Position numbers and translations under genes: made by a program. The notes below the pieces were generated by a model. That model made no database searches and was not told the origin of the DNA. It worked only from the letters and a program-made list of their open reading frames with translations. From Chlamydiota bacterium (GTDB lineage: Bacteria; Chlamydiota; Chlamydiia; Chlamydiales; Rhabdochlamydiaceae), in the NCBI GenBank assembly GCA_023265495.1, contig JAHFTP010000011.1, positions 1 to 17,594 on the forward strand: 17,594 nt of DNA. The letters run 5' to 3'. This document shows positions 6,923 to 13,779 of this stretch, one piece after another; position 1 is the stretch's first letter; every line of letters begins with the position of its first letter.

Positions 6923-7591
6923 TTATGGGCATAAGTCGGGACGCACTTTTCCTGTTTTCTCTAAAGCTTTTTCTCGCCGCCACTTTTCAATGCAAGCATG
7001 GTTCCCCTGCATAAGCACATCGGGAACTTGCCTCCCCTCAAAGTCTGGCGGTCTCGTATATTGAGGAGCATCTAATAGACCCTTTTGAAAGGAGTCACAC
7101 GCTGCTGCATCTTCATGTCCAAGTACTCCCGGAACAAATCTCACCATCGCATCTACTAGCACAATCGACGCTAAACAACCGTTGGTGAGGACATAGTCCC
7201 CGATACTTATCTCTTCGTCTATTTCCGTCTCTATGACCCTCTCATCTATTCCTTCGTAATGACCACACACGAGGATCAAATGATCATAGGTGGCAAGCCT
7301 CTCACACACCTTGGCGCTAAGCACCTTCCCCTGTGGAGAGAGATACACTACATGACTTGCCTCCCCCTTGACCGATCGGATGGCTCGACTTAAGGGCCCG
7401 GGCATCAGCACCATGCCAGGACCTCCCCCATAAGGACGGTCATCCACTTTCTTATGCTTGCCTTCTGCAAAGTCTCGTATATCCACCAGGTTCATTGTCA
7501 CCAACCCATTTTCCCTTGCCCTTTTGATGATGCTTACATCAAAAGGTCCAGAAAAATACCCGGGAAATAAAGACAATATATCAATATGCAT
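6923..7591 (-). CDS. trmD: tRNA (guanine37-N1)-methyltransferase
   Basis: Methylates N1 of G37 next to the anticodon using S-adenosylmethionine, which prevents +1 frameshifting. The SPOUT (trefoil knot) fold is supported by SLFPGYF at the N-terminus, DDRPYGGGPGMV (residues 50–61), CGHYEGIDERV (109–119) and the knot loop IGDYVLTNG (130–138). The 222 residues are a little short for the family (about 220–260), with a brief C-terminus after the conserved P-x-(V/E)-L-x-x-G-(N/H)-H segment. No Shine-Dalgarno sequence is visible before the ATG; the gene starts 17 bases after rpsP and may depend on coupling. Confidence 0.96.
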   Translation of the reverse strand: MHIDILSLFPGYFSGPFDVSIIKRARENGLVTMNLVDIRDFAEGKHKKVDDRPYGGGPGMVLMPGPLSRAIRSVKGEASHVVYLSPQGKVLSAKVCERLATYDHLILVCGHYEGIDERVIETEIDEEISIGDYVLTNGCLASIVLVDAMVRFVPGVLGHEDAAACDSFQKGLLDAPQYTRPPDFEGRQVPDVLMQGNHACIEKWRREKALEKTGKVRPDLCP

Positions 7592-7608
7592 GAAGAGTTA
7601 AGAAGCCG

Positions 7609-7926
7609 TTATTTTTTTAGGGCTCTTCTCTTAGCAGATCTCTTTATTCTCTGTGCATGCTTTTGCTCATTAAACTGCTTCATAAGGTCAGGATTCAGAT
7701 GAGTAGCGAGCGTCTCCACTTGCTCTGACATCTGAGCTCCTTGCCCTAGCCAGTAGTTTAACCTCTCTGTGTCGATCTGGCAATTGTTCTCATTGAGATG
7801 AGGCAGGTACCAACCTAGCTTCTCTACATATTTGCCATCTCGTTTACATCTGGAATCACTGACCACCACACGGTATGTCTGACGATTGTTACAGCCCTGC
7901 TGTCTCAAACGAATTTTTAACGCCAT
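7609..7926 (-). CDS. rpsP: 30S ribosomal protein S16
   Basis: A small-subunit assembly protein that binds 16S rRNA. The N-terminus is diagnostic: M-A-(L/V)-K-I-R-L-R-x-x-G, followed by YRVVVSDSRCKRDGKYVEKLGWY. At 105 residues it has the usual ~80-residue core plus a lysine/arginine-rich tail (RIKRSAKRRALKK). AAGGAG precedes the ATG. The gene overlaps the 3' end of ffh by 10 bases, so translation of the two is likely coupled. Confidence 0.96.
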   Translation of the reverse strand: MALKIRLRQQGCNNRQTYRVVVSDSRCKRDGKYVEKLGWYLPHLNENNCQIDTERLNYWLGQGAQMSEQVETLATHLNPDLMKQFNEQKHAQRIKRSAKRRALKK

Positions 7927-9257
7927 AAGAAATTCTCCTTTTTTCCAGCTCCGCCAAGCATCTGCTTCTTAAAACTGGGTAAATCTTTAAAAAACTGTTT
8001 TAATCTTTTAAACCCTTTGACCATCCTATTCACATCATCAATAGAGGTTCCACTTCCGCTTGCAATCCTTCTTCTGCGGCTGGGGATCAACTCTATTCTC
8101 TCTTCTCTTTCTGCCTTTGTCATAGACAAAATCATTGCTTCTATCCGAGAAAACTCCTTTTCATCGATATGCATTTCATCAAGATTGGGCATCCCCGGCA
8201 TCATCTTGAGCAAACTTTTGAAGGAACCCATCTTCTTAATCCCCGCCATCTGACGAAGATAATCCTCATAGGTAAAGGTAGCCTTCCTTAACTTTTTCTC
8301 CAGGTTCTTACTTTCTTCCTCATCAAAGTTCTCTTGTGCTTTCCGAACAAGATTAATGACATCCCCCATCCCTAAGATGCGATCAGCCATGGATCGAGGG
8401 TGAAATACTTGCAGATCTGTTACTTTTTCGCCGATACCCTCAAACTTAATCGGCTTCTGGGTCACCTCTCTAATAGAGAGCGCTGCGCCAGCCCTTGCAT
8501 TACCATCTAACATGGTAAGAATCGTTCCGGTGATCGCTATTCTTTTATCAAACTCCTGCGCCGTCTTTACCGCATCCTGCCCTGTTGCTGCGCTAGCGAC
8601 AAAAAGCACTTCCTCAGGTTTCACTAGAGCTTTTATCTTCTCCAGCTGGCTCATCAGCTCCTCATCAATATGGAGCCTTCCCGCCGTATCCACAATCAGG
8701 AAGTCAAACCCTTCTCTTTTGGCCTTCTCATAAGCCTCTCTTGCCACAGCCAGAGGATCCGTTTCCCCCTCAAGTGCAAAGAGAGGAGTGTCTATCTGAG
8801 CCGCCAATTTTTTAAGCTGCTCGACCGCCGCGGCCCTCTGCAAGTCACACGCAGCTAAAAGGACCTTGCTATCTACCCTTTGCTTTTTCAAAAAAGCAGC
8901 CAGTTTAGCACAGTGGGTGGTTTTTCCGGAACCTTGAAGACCACATACCAAAATTACACACGGTTTTCCCTGGGCATTAATCCCCTGCTCTTCCGAACCC
9001 ATTAACGCTACTAGCTCATCGTGAACGACTTTGACAAACTGCTCTTTAGGGCTGACAGACTTAAGAACCTGATCACCTAAAGCTTTCTCTTTCACTCTTT
9101 TGACAAACTGGCTAGCTACAGCATAGTTTACGTCGGCGTCGAGCAGTGCAAGACGCACCTCTCTGACTGCGTCAGAGACGTTTTCTTCTGTAAACTGTTT
9201 TTTTCCTGACAAGGAGTCAAACAGACTTTGCAATTTTTCTGTAAGCGAATTAAACAT
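7917..9257 (-). CDS. ffh: signal recognition particle protein Ffh (SRP54 GTPase)
   Basis: Binds signal sequences emerging from the ribosome and delivers them to FtsY at the membrane. Starting at the ATG (9257) rather than an in-frame TTG six bases earlier gives 446 residues and the family-typical MFNSLTEKLQ opening. Visible parts are the N-domain (about 1–85), the G1 loop GLQGSGKTT (106–114), DTAG (190–193), and the M-domain with RNA-binding SRRRRIASGSGTS. Two usual GTPase signatures are altered: the position expected to read T-K-L-D-G reads TMLDG (248–252), and the segment usually D-A-x-x-G-Q-D reads SAATGQD. Length and M-domain argue for a working protein. No strong ribosome site is visible. 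Confidence 0.96.
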   Translation of the reverse strand: MFNSLTEKLQSLFDSLSGKKQFTEENVSDAVREVRLALLDADVNYAVASQFVKRVKEKALGDQVLKSVSPKEQFVKVVHDELVALMGSEEQGINAQGKPCVILVCGLQGSGKTTHCAKLAAFLKKQRVDSKVLLAACDLQRAAAVEQLKKLAAQIDTPLFALEGETDPLAVAREAYEKAKREGFDFLIVDTAGRLHIDEELMSQLEKIKALVKPEEVLFVASAATGQDAVKTAQEFDKRIAITGTILTMLDGNARAGAALSIREVTQKPIKFEGIGEKVTDLQVFHPRSMADRILGMGDVINLVRKAQENFDEEESKNLEKKLRKATFTYEDYLRQMAGIKKMGSFKSLLKMMPGMPNLDEMHIDEKEFSRIEAMILSMTKAEREERIELIPSRRRRIASGSGTSIDDVNRMVKGFKRLKQFFKDLPSFKKQMLGGAGKKENFLWR

Positions 9258-9303
9258 AGCCAAATAGTATTTACCATGGATGCAGATAGGATAGTATAGA
9301 AAG

Positions 9304-10152
9304 TCATTCTATTTCAAGGAAAAAGAATCTATCATGCCCTGACCAATCTTTGCCCACTTTTTTCTGTTTCCACACGGAACTTGCAAAAAGATTCCTTACC
9401 GCCTCTCCCTGCCCTGTCCCTATTTCAAAAAAGGCCTTACCTCCCGCGCGCAAATGCTTAGGAAGCTCCTGAGCGAGTGTCTGATAAAACTCGAGACCCG
9501 ACTCCCCACCTACCAATGCCACTTTCGGTTCATAGTCTCTCACTGAAGAGTCCAAGGCCTCATATTCTTTTTTTGTAATATAGGGAGGGTTACACAAAAG
9601 AAAATCGACTTTTCTTCCTTGCAGGGCGCTGAACATATCTGAATAGACAAAGGAAACATCAACTGCATTGTCTTTTGCATTCAATCTGGCCACTTGTAGC
9701 GCTTCTAAAGAAAGATCTACACCGGTTACCTCCAGCTGGGGATATTTTTTCTTTAATCCAATAGCTAGACATCCAGATCCCGTACATAAGTCCCAGGCCT
9801 CTTTACCGGATAGATCGATCTGTGCTAAATCCGTTACCACCCCATCTAGAAGGATTTCTGTTTCAGGTCTTGGAATAAGCACTTGCGGCGTAACAGATAG
9901 ACGGCAATGGTAAAATTCAAGAAAGCCTAGAATATATTCTAACGGCTCCCCTTTTGCTTTTCGAAAGATATAGGAGCGAAGCTTGTTTAATTCTTTCTCT
10001 TCTAAGGGACGATCAAATTGCATAAACAAAGACATGCGATCGATTCCAAGGACAGAAGCCATAAGCTCCTGCACAACGAATTTTGCTTTCTCTATTTTTT
10101 TATTTTGCAAAAGCTCTACAGAAAGACGATATACCTCTCCTAGCGTCTTCAT
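9304..10152 (-). CDS. prmC: peptide chain release factor N5-glutamine methyltransferase PrmC (HemK)
   Basis: Methylates the glutamine of the GGQ motif in release factors, here presumably the PrfA encoded immediately upstream. The SAM-binding motif is DLCTGSGCLAIGL (residues 121–133), the catalytic NPPY is at 188–191 with the following Y-I pair, and PRPETE in the middle is also family-typical. I chose the ATG at 10152, one base overlapping the prfA stop (TGATG) and preceded by AAAGG, over the in-frame TTG one codon earlier. The product is 282 residues, normal length. prfA–prmC pairing is conserved in many bacteria. Confidence 0.95.
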   Translation of the reverse strand: MKTLGEVYRLSVELLQNKKIEKAKFVVQELMASVLGIDRMSLFMQFDRPLEEKELNKLRSYIFRKAKGEPLEYILGFLEFYHCRLSVTPQVLIPRPETEILLDGVVTDLAQIDLSGKEAWDLCTGSGCLAIGLKKKYPQLEVTGVDLSLEALQVARLNAKDNAVDVSFVYSDMFSALQGRKVDFLLCNPPYITKKEYEALDSSVRDYEPKVALVGGESGLEFYQTLAQELPKHLRAGGKAFFEIGTGQGEAVRNLFASSVWKQKKVGKDWSGHDRFFFLEIE

Positions 10153-11228
10153 CAAACCTTTTCTGCATTTGAGAGTTTTTCTTGGTAGTAATGTTTGACT
10201 AGACCTTCGGTGATCTCGTCTAAATCTCCATCCATAACCATGTCTAATTTATATAAGGTAAGGTCGATCCTATGGTCCGTCACTCTGTTTTGTGGGAAGT
10301 TATAGGTGCGTATTCTCTCTGATCGATCTCCACTTCCTACTTGAGAGGATCGCAAAGAAGCAGTCTCCTGCTCAGCCTTCCTTCTTTTTTCTTCTACTAT
10401 CTTAGCAGAGAGAAGGCGCATGGCTTTTTCTTTGTTTTTATGCTGACTTCGTTCTTCTTGGCAGTAGACGACAGTGCCGGTGGGGATGTGCGTGAGTCTC
10501 ACCGCAGAGTCTGTCGTGTTGACGTGCTGTCCTCCAGCTCCGGACGACCTATAGGTGTCTATCCTCAGCTCGCTTTCATCAATGACTACTTGCTCTTCTT
10601 CATCCGGCTCAAGAAGAACAGCTACAGTAATGGCAGAGGTATGCACCCTTCCTTGAGCTTCCGTCTTAGGGACCCTTTGTACTCGGTGCGTTCCCGCCTC
10701 GTACTGCATGAGGCGGAACCCATTTTGCCCCGAAAGAAGCATGATATACTCCTTAAATCCACCCATCTCAGACGGCGTGCATGTAAGCTGCTCGTACTTC
10801 CACCCTTTTTTGTCGGCATAACACTTATACATCCTCACGCAGTCGCCCACAAAAATAGCCGCTTCATCTCCTCCTGTTCCCGCCCTAAGCTCTAAAATAA
10901 TGTTGCGGCTATCCCTAGGATCTGGAGGAACTAGCAAGGCCTCTAAGCGACTTTTTGTGTCGGATATACTCTGTTCGATAGACTGAATATCTTCTCGGAT
11001 GACCCCCTGAAATTCGGGATCTTTTTCCATTTTCAGCAGCTCTTGATTTTCTAGACGCCTTTTATGGAGGGACTCGTACTCATTCCACGTATCCCTTAGC
11101 TCAGAGAGATAAGCATGCTCTTGAGCTAAGGAACGAAACTGCTTTTGATCAGAGAGAACATCAGATTCTCCTAAGAGAAATTCTACTTGCTCTAAACGAG
11201 ATAGAAGACTGCGTATTCTCTCTTCCAT
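10152..11228 (-). CDS. prfA: peptide chain release factor 1
   Basis: Recognises UAA and UAG and triggers peptide release. The stop-codon tripeptide, of the RF1 type P-x-T, is Pro-Lys-Thr at residues 187–189 (HRVQRVPKTEAQGRVHTSA). The catalytic GGQ is at 232–234 (SSGAGGQHVNTTDSAVRL). IRTYNFPQNRVTDHR near the C-terminus is also RF1-typical. The 358 residues are full length. It lies 5 bases after rpmE; the AAGGA element ahead of it is distant (about 14 bases), so coupling to rpmE is possible. Confidence 0.97.
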   Translation of the reverse strand: MEERIRSLLSRLEQVEFLLGESDVLSDQKQFRSLAQEHAYLSELRDTWNEYESLHKRRLENQELLKMEKDPEFQGVIREDIQSIEQSISDTKSRLEALLVPPDPRDSRNIILELRAGTGGDEAAIFVGDCVRMYKCYADKKGWKYEQLTCTPSEMGGFKEYIMLLSGQNGFRLMQYEAGTHRVQRVPKTEAQGRVHTSAITVAVLLEPDEEEQVVIDESELRIDTYRSSGAGGQHVNTTDSAVRLTHIPTGTVVYCQEERSQHKNKEKAMRLLSAKIVEEKRRKAEQETASLRSSQVGSGDRSERIRTYNFPQNRVTDHRIDLTLYKLDMVMDGDLDEITEGLVKHYYQEKLSNAEKV

Positions 11229-11233
11229 TGGAC

Positions 11234-11566
11234 TTATTTAGTTCCTTTGGGAGCAGCCTTTTTCTTTTTTTTCTTATCTTCTTGCTGCTCTTCTTTTTTC
11301 GTGTCTTCTGCAGCTTTTTCCAACTTCTTCGCGCTGTAGCGTTTCACAAACTTATCCACACGACCTTCAGAGTCAATGAACTGGTTGCTCTTAGTGAAGA
11401 ACGGATGGGACGCAGAAGATACAGGAACTCTGAATACAGGATATTCCTTGCCTTCAAACGTCTCTTTTTCTTTTGGTTTCAGCGTGCTTCCACAAACAAA
11501 TTTGTATCCCGTAGAAGAATCCACAAAAAGGATTTCTTGGTACGGAGGGTGACCTTGCTTTTTCAT
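11234..11566 (-). CDS. rpmE2: 50S ribosomal protein L31, type B
   Basis: A large-subunit protein. The N-terminus MKKQGHPPYQEILFVD and the SHPFFTKSNQFIDSEGRVDKF-like segment are typical of L31 type B, which lacks the zinc CxxC pairs; only one cysteine is present. I chose the ATG at 11566, with GGAG nine bases upstream, rather than the GTG five codons earlier that would bury this ribosome site in coding sequence. That gives 110 residues, about 20–25 more than usual, from a Lys/Glu-rich tail (KKEEQQEDKKKKKK). It is the first gene of the minus-strand block running to the GNAT gene. rpmE–prfA is also the Chlamydia order. Confidence 0.93.
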   Translation of the reverse strand: MKKQGHPPYQEILFVDSSTGYKFVCGSTLKPKEKETFEGKEYPVFRVPVSSASHPFFTKSNQFIDSEGRVDKFVKRYSAKKLEKAAEDTKKEEQQEDKKKKKKAAPKGTK

Positions 11567-11665
11567 AATATGTAACTCCACATTTTTTCCATGAAATATT
11601 AGGGTAGTAAATACGATTTGAGGATTAATGACAAGTGCTTTTCTTCTATAAGAAAAACCGAAGAT

Positions 11666-11908
11666 TTATTTTACCAAAGAAGAGGACACCTCAGCATCTT
11701 TCTTCCAAGCCAGATAAGCCATCCTCACTGTAAGAAGACCTTCGAGGACCCCCTCCTCATAGCGAAAATAGGGATGGCTTTCCAGCTCTGGAAAGTCATT
11801 GGGCTGGAGGAGGTCGTCCTTAGTTATAGTGGGGATGATCTGTCTTGCAAAACTTGCGAGTTTCTCCTCTTGAGCTCGCACCATCTCCTCTATGATTTCG
11901 TTAAACAA
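11666..11908 (-). CDS. small conserved-looking protein of unknown function, TTG start
   Basis: An 80-residue acidic protein that I do not recognise. The start is TTG at 11908, supported by a near-perfect AAGGAGG Shine-Dalgarno sequence five to six bases upstream, inside the 3' end of tadA; the genes overlap by 19 bases. The N-terminal helix (FNEIIEEMVRAQEEKLASFAR) is followed by a Pro-containing stretch (PTITKDDLLQPNDFPEL) and then HPYFRYEEGVLEGLLTVRMAYLAW. The last part looks like a compact helical motif under selection. No signal peptide or membrane segment is visible. Its coupling to tadA suggests a housekeeping role, but no function can be inferred. Confidence 0.75.
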   Translation of the reverse strand: MFNEIIEEMVRAQEEKLASFARQIIPTITKDDLLQPNDFPELESHPYFRYEEGVLEGLLTVRMAYLAWKKDAEVSSSLVK

Positions 11909-12360
11909 GGATCCCTCCTTTTTTCTTTAAAAAAACGTTTCATCAGGTAAGAAGATTCTTCAGCACAGACCCCACTGCTACAGGAAACTCGATGAATAGG
12001 ATGGCTGGCATCCAAGATATTCACCCAACTGCCATGAGCTCCCTGCCTGACATCCGGCGCCCCCCACACAAGGAAAGGAAGCCGTGAAGAGATCATTGCA
12101 CCAGCGCACATGATGCAAGGCTCCAGCGTACAGTATAAAGTTGCATGGAGCAACCTCCAATTCCCCAAAAAGGAGGCAGCCTCTGCCATACATAACATCT
12201 CCGCATGAGCCGTTGGATCTTGCTTTGTCTCCACTAAGTTGTGAGCTCTGGCAATAATTTTCCCATTATAGACAATAACAGCGCCGACGGGAACCTCATC
12301 TTTATCGTAGGCCTTTTGCGCTTCAATCAGAGCTTCCCTCATAAAAACTTCTTCAGACAT
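11890..12360 (-). CDS. tadA: tRNA-specific adenosine deaminase
   Basis: Converts A34 to inosine in the anticodon of tRNA-Arg(ACG). The zinc-deaminase signature is complete: His52-Ala-Glu54 (DPTAHAEMLC) and Pro-Cys82-x-x-Cys85 (TLEPCIMCAGA). VPVGAVIV and the downstream SSRLPFLVWGAPD segment with a GSWVNIL-like C-terminal element fit TadA better than cytosine or guanine deaminases. I chose the ATG at 12360 (156 residues), with GGGAG about 12 bases ahead; an in-frame TTG at 12369 lies too close to that site. The gene overlaps the upstream gene by 8 bases and the downstream TTG-start gene by 19 bases. Confidence 0.94.
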   Translation of the reverse strand: MSEEVFMREALIEAQKAYDKDEVPVGAVIVYNGKIIARAHNLVETKQDPTAHAEMLCMAEAASFLGNWRLLHATLYCTLEPCIMCAGAMISSRLPFLVWGAPDVRQGAHGSWVNILDASHPIHRVSCSSGVCAEESSYLMKRFFKEKRRDPCLTKS

Positions 12361-13033
12361 GAGAAACAAGTTCTCCCAATTTTCTCTGCAGCTGTCCCAC
12401 TTGCTTCCTCAGCCCCTCCACATCGGTAAAGTACTTTTTTGTGAGAGCTTGCAATTTGTTTTCATAGCGCTCAGTCATTTTAGCTATCTCTCTTTCTTGC
12501 TTGGCTTTTAGCTCGGCAATATCGCAGACTTCTTCTTTTTGGCAGGCGAGGTCTTGACTTGTGATCTGAGAGAGAACCTTTTGCCTTAGCTCTTCAAACA
12601 CCTCGCCGGGAAATGCTACAGAATTGAGGACGCTAAAGAGGTAAATCTCGCTAAGCCCAAACTGGGAAGCGGCTTGCATAAGAAGGCTTTTAGACTCATC
12701 TAGAGAGAGAAGTTCTATCTCAGAAAAGTGGGGATTGATCTTGGTTAACTCCATTGCAAAAAACTGGTAGAGATCTACATGCTTTACGATCCAACGCGCC
12801 GCTATCCACTCCCCTATTTCTTCCTTTCCTTCGCCAACTTCTGCCCAAAAAGCATTAGCTATTTCTTCAATAGAAAGTTTATCCACAGCTTTTTTTGAAA
12901 AGTATTTCTGCACAAACGACAACTGTTTTCTTAAAAACTCACCTCGCACATCTTTTTTTATGTCAGCAATTATTTCTTTGCTCCAAGGTAAAATGGATGC
13001 AAATTTCTCTTGATAAGAAGCCTCTTTTCCCAT
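12353..13033 (-). CDS. protein of unknown function with C-terminal coiled coil
   Basis: A 226-residue soluble protein that I cannot assign to a characterised family. Residues 1–160 look helical and globular (for example WSKEIIADIKKDVRGEFLRK and IGEWIAARWIVKHVDLYQFF). Residues from about 170 form a charged heptad-like coiled coil (AELKAKQEREIAKMTERYENK, then VEGLRKQVGQLQRKLGEL). There is no signal peptide or membrane span. GAGGA precedes the ATG by seven bases. It heads a three-gene cluster with tadA and the small TTG-start gene, each overlapping the next. From memory, C. trachomatis also has an uncharacterised gene (CT845) beside tadA, which could be its counterpart; I could not verify this. 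Confidence 0.8.
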   Translation of the reverse strand: MGKEASYQEKFASILPWSKEIIADIKKDVRGEFLRKQLSFVQKYFSKKAVDKLSIEEIANAFWAEVGEGKEEIGEWIAARWIVKHVDLYQFFAMELTKINPHFSEIELLSLDESKSLLMQAASQFGLSEIYLFSVLNSVAFPGEVFEELRQKVLSQITSQDLACQKEEVCDIAELKAKQEREIAKMTERYENKLQALTKKYFTDVEGLRKQVGQLQRKLGELVSHV

Positions 13034-13063
13034 ATTTTTTCCTCAAGGTTTTTTTAGCAAAAG

Positions 13064-13092
13064 ACTCTATCATGCATATACGGAAAAGGCAA
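13064..13092 (-). promoter_or_regulatory. possible promoter of the coiled-coil gene–tadA cluster
   Basis: On the minus strand TTGCCT (13092–13087), 17 bases, TAGAGT (13069–13064): 4/6 matches in each box with ideal spacing, about 31 bases before the ATG. It would fire divergently from the rpsO promoter. Confidence 0.35.
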
Positions 13093-13142
13093 GGAAGATA
13101 GGGACAATTTCTCATGCTTTAGGACAAAATATGATTTTTGCG

Positions 13143-13171
13143 TTGCCCAGATAGAGGCTTTAAGCTATAAT
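13143..13171 (+). promoter_or_regulatory. sigma70-type promoter of rpsO
   Basis: TTGCCC (13143–13148), a 17-base spacer and a perfect TATAAT (13166–13171). Transcription would start near 13178, leaving a leader of about 70 bases before the rpsO ATG at 13247. Confidence 0.75.
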
Positions 13172-13246
13172 AAGGCCAATGTTTTAAGGTATTTTAGTTA
13201 TAAGAGTGTCTACCTTTAAACTCTCAATACAGGGAGAATGTATAAA

Positions 13247-13516
13247 ATGTCTTTAGATAAAGGTACCAAAGAAGAAATCACAAAAAAATTTCAGTTACAT
13301 GAAAAAGATACTGGATCAGCTGACGTTCAGATAGCCATCCTTACAGAGAGAATTACAGAGCTTACAGAACATCTGAAGCTCGCTCCAAAAGACCACAGTT
13401 CTCGTCTAGCCCTGCTCAAACTAGTAGGCCAAAGACGTAAGCTTTTGGATTACCTCAATTCTACTGATACAAAACGCTATCAGAACCTCATTGTTCGATT
13501 AAATCTACGCAAGTAA
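13247..13516 (+). CDS. rpsO: 30S ribosomal protein S15
   Basis: Binds the 16S rRNA central domain and makes a subunit bridge. The start at 13247 gives the canonical 89 residues and the family opening MSLDKGTKEEI; an ATG three codons earlier sits one base after the AGGGAG ribosome site and cannot be used. Diagnostic segments are DTGSADVQIAILTERITELTEHLK, the D-H-(H/S)-S-R element and LLKLVGQRRKLLDYLN. It is transcribed away from the tadA cluster from its own promoter and followed by a hairpin and pnp, the widespread rpsO–pnp order. Confidence 0.97.
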   Translation: MSLDKGTKEEITKKFQLHEKDTGSADVQIAILTERITELTEHLKLAPKDHSSRLALLKLVGQRRKLLDYLNSTDTKRYQNLIVRLNLRK

Positions 13517-13530
13517 TTGCACTTCGATTT

Positions 13531-13562
13531 CGATCACTTCAGACAGCTATCTGAAGTGATCG
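13531..13562 (+). terminator. perfect 13-bp hairpin after rpsO (terminator or processing site)
   Basis: Arms CGATCACTTCAGA (13531–13543) and its exact reverse complement (13550–13562) flank a six-base loop, 15 bases after the rpsO stop. There is no T-tract, so it may be a processing or stabilising structure rather than a classical intrinsic terminator. In E. coli the same interval holds a terminator and an RNase III site. Confidence 0.6.
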
Positions 13563-13575
13563 TAACAATCATTTG

Positions 13576-13604
13576 TTGTCCCATAACACCTTTCTTGTTA
13601 TATT
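13576..13604 (+). promoter_or_regulatory. sigma70-type promoter of pnp
   Basis: TTGTCC (13576–13581), a 17-base spacer and TATATT (13599–13604), just after the rpsO hairpin. The predicted start near 13611 leaves a leader of about 170 bases before pnp. The leader has two short stems (13619–13636 and 13664–13678), which leaves room for post-transcriptional control. Confidence 0.55.
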
Positions 13605-13779
13605 CCCTCAAAACACTAACAACCTGCTAAGGTTGTATAGAAAAAACTGTACAAAACAGGTGCGATGGAAGGTCCATCTTTCCAGAACAAGATCTCTCTT
13701 ATTCTTCTAAGATGGTCTCTTCATCCCCCCTCATTGATACAGAGCACCCGAAAAAAACAGCTATTGGAGCAAAACTATT

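Noticed and set aside
10341..10895. Plus-strand ORF of 184 codons inside prfA.
   Set aside because: Antisense shadow of prfA, whose GGQ and PxT motifs fix the true frame.
11590..11640. Possible rpmE promoter (TTGTCA … TATTTA on the minus strand).
   Set aside because: Spacing is only 15 bases and the boxes match poorly; the operon must have a promoter, but I cannot place it with confidence.
11639..11656. AT-only hairpin (TTTTCTT/AAGAAAA) between rpmE and the small TTG-start gene.
   Set aside because: Seven A/T-rich pairs in AT-rich DNA; too weak to call a terminator.
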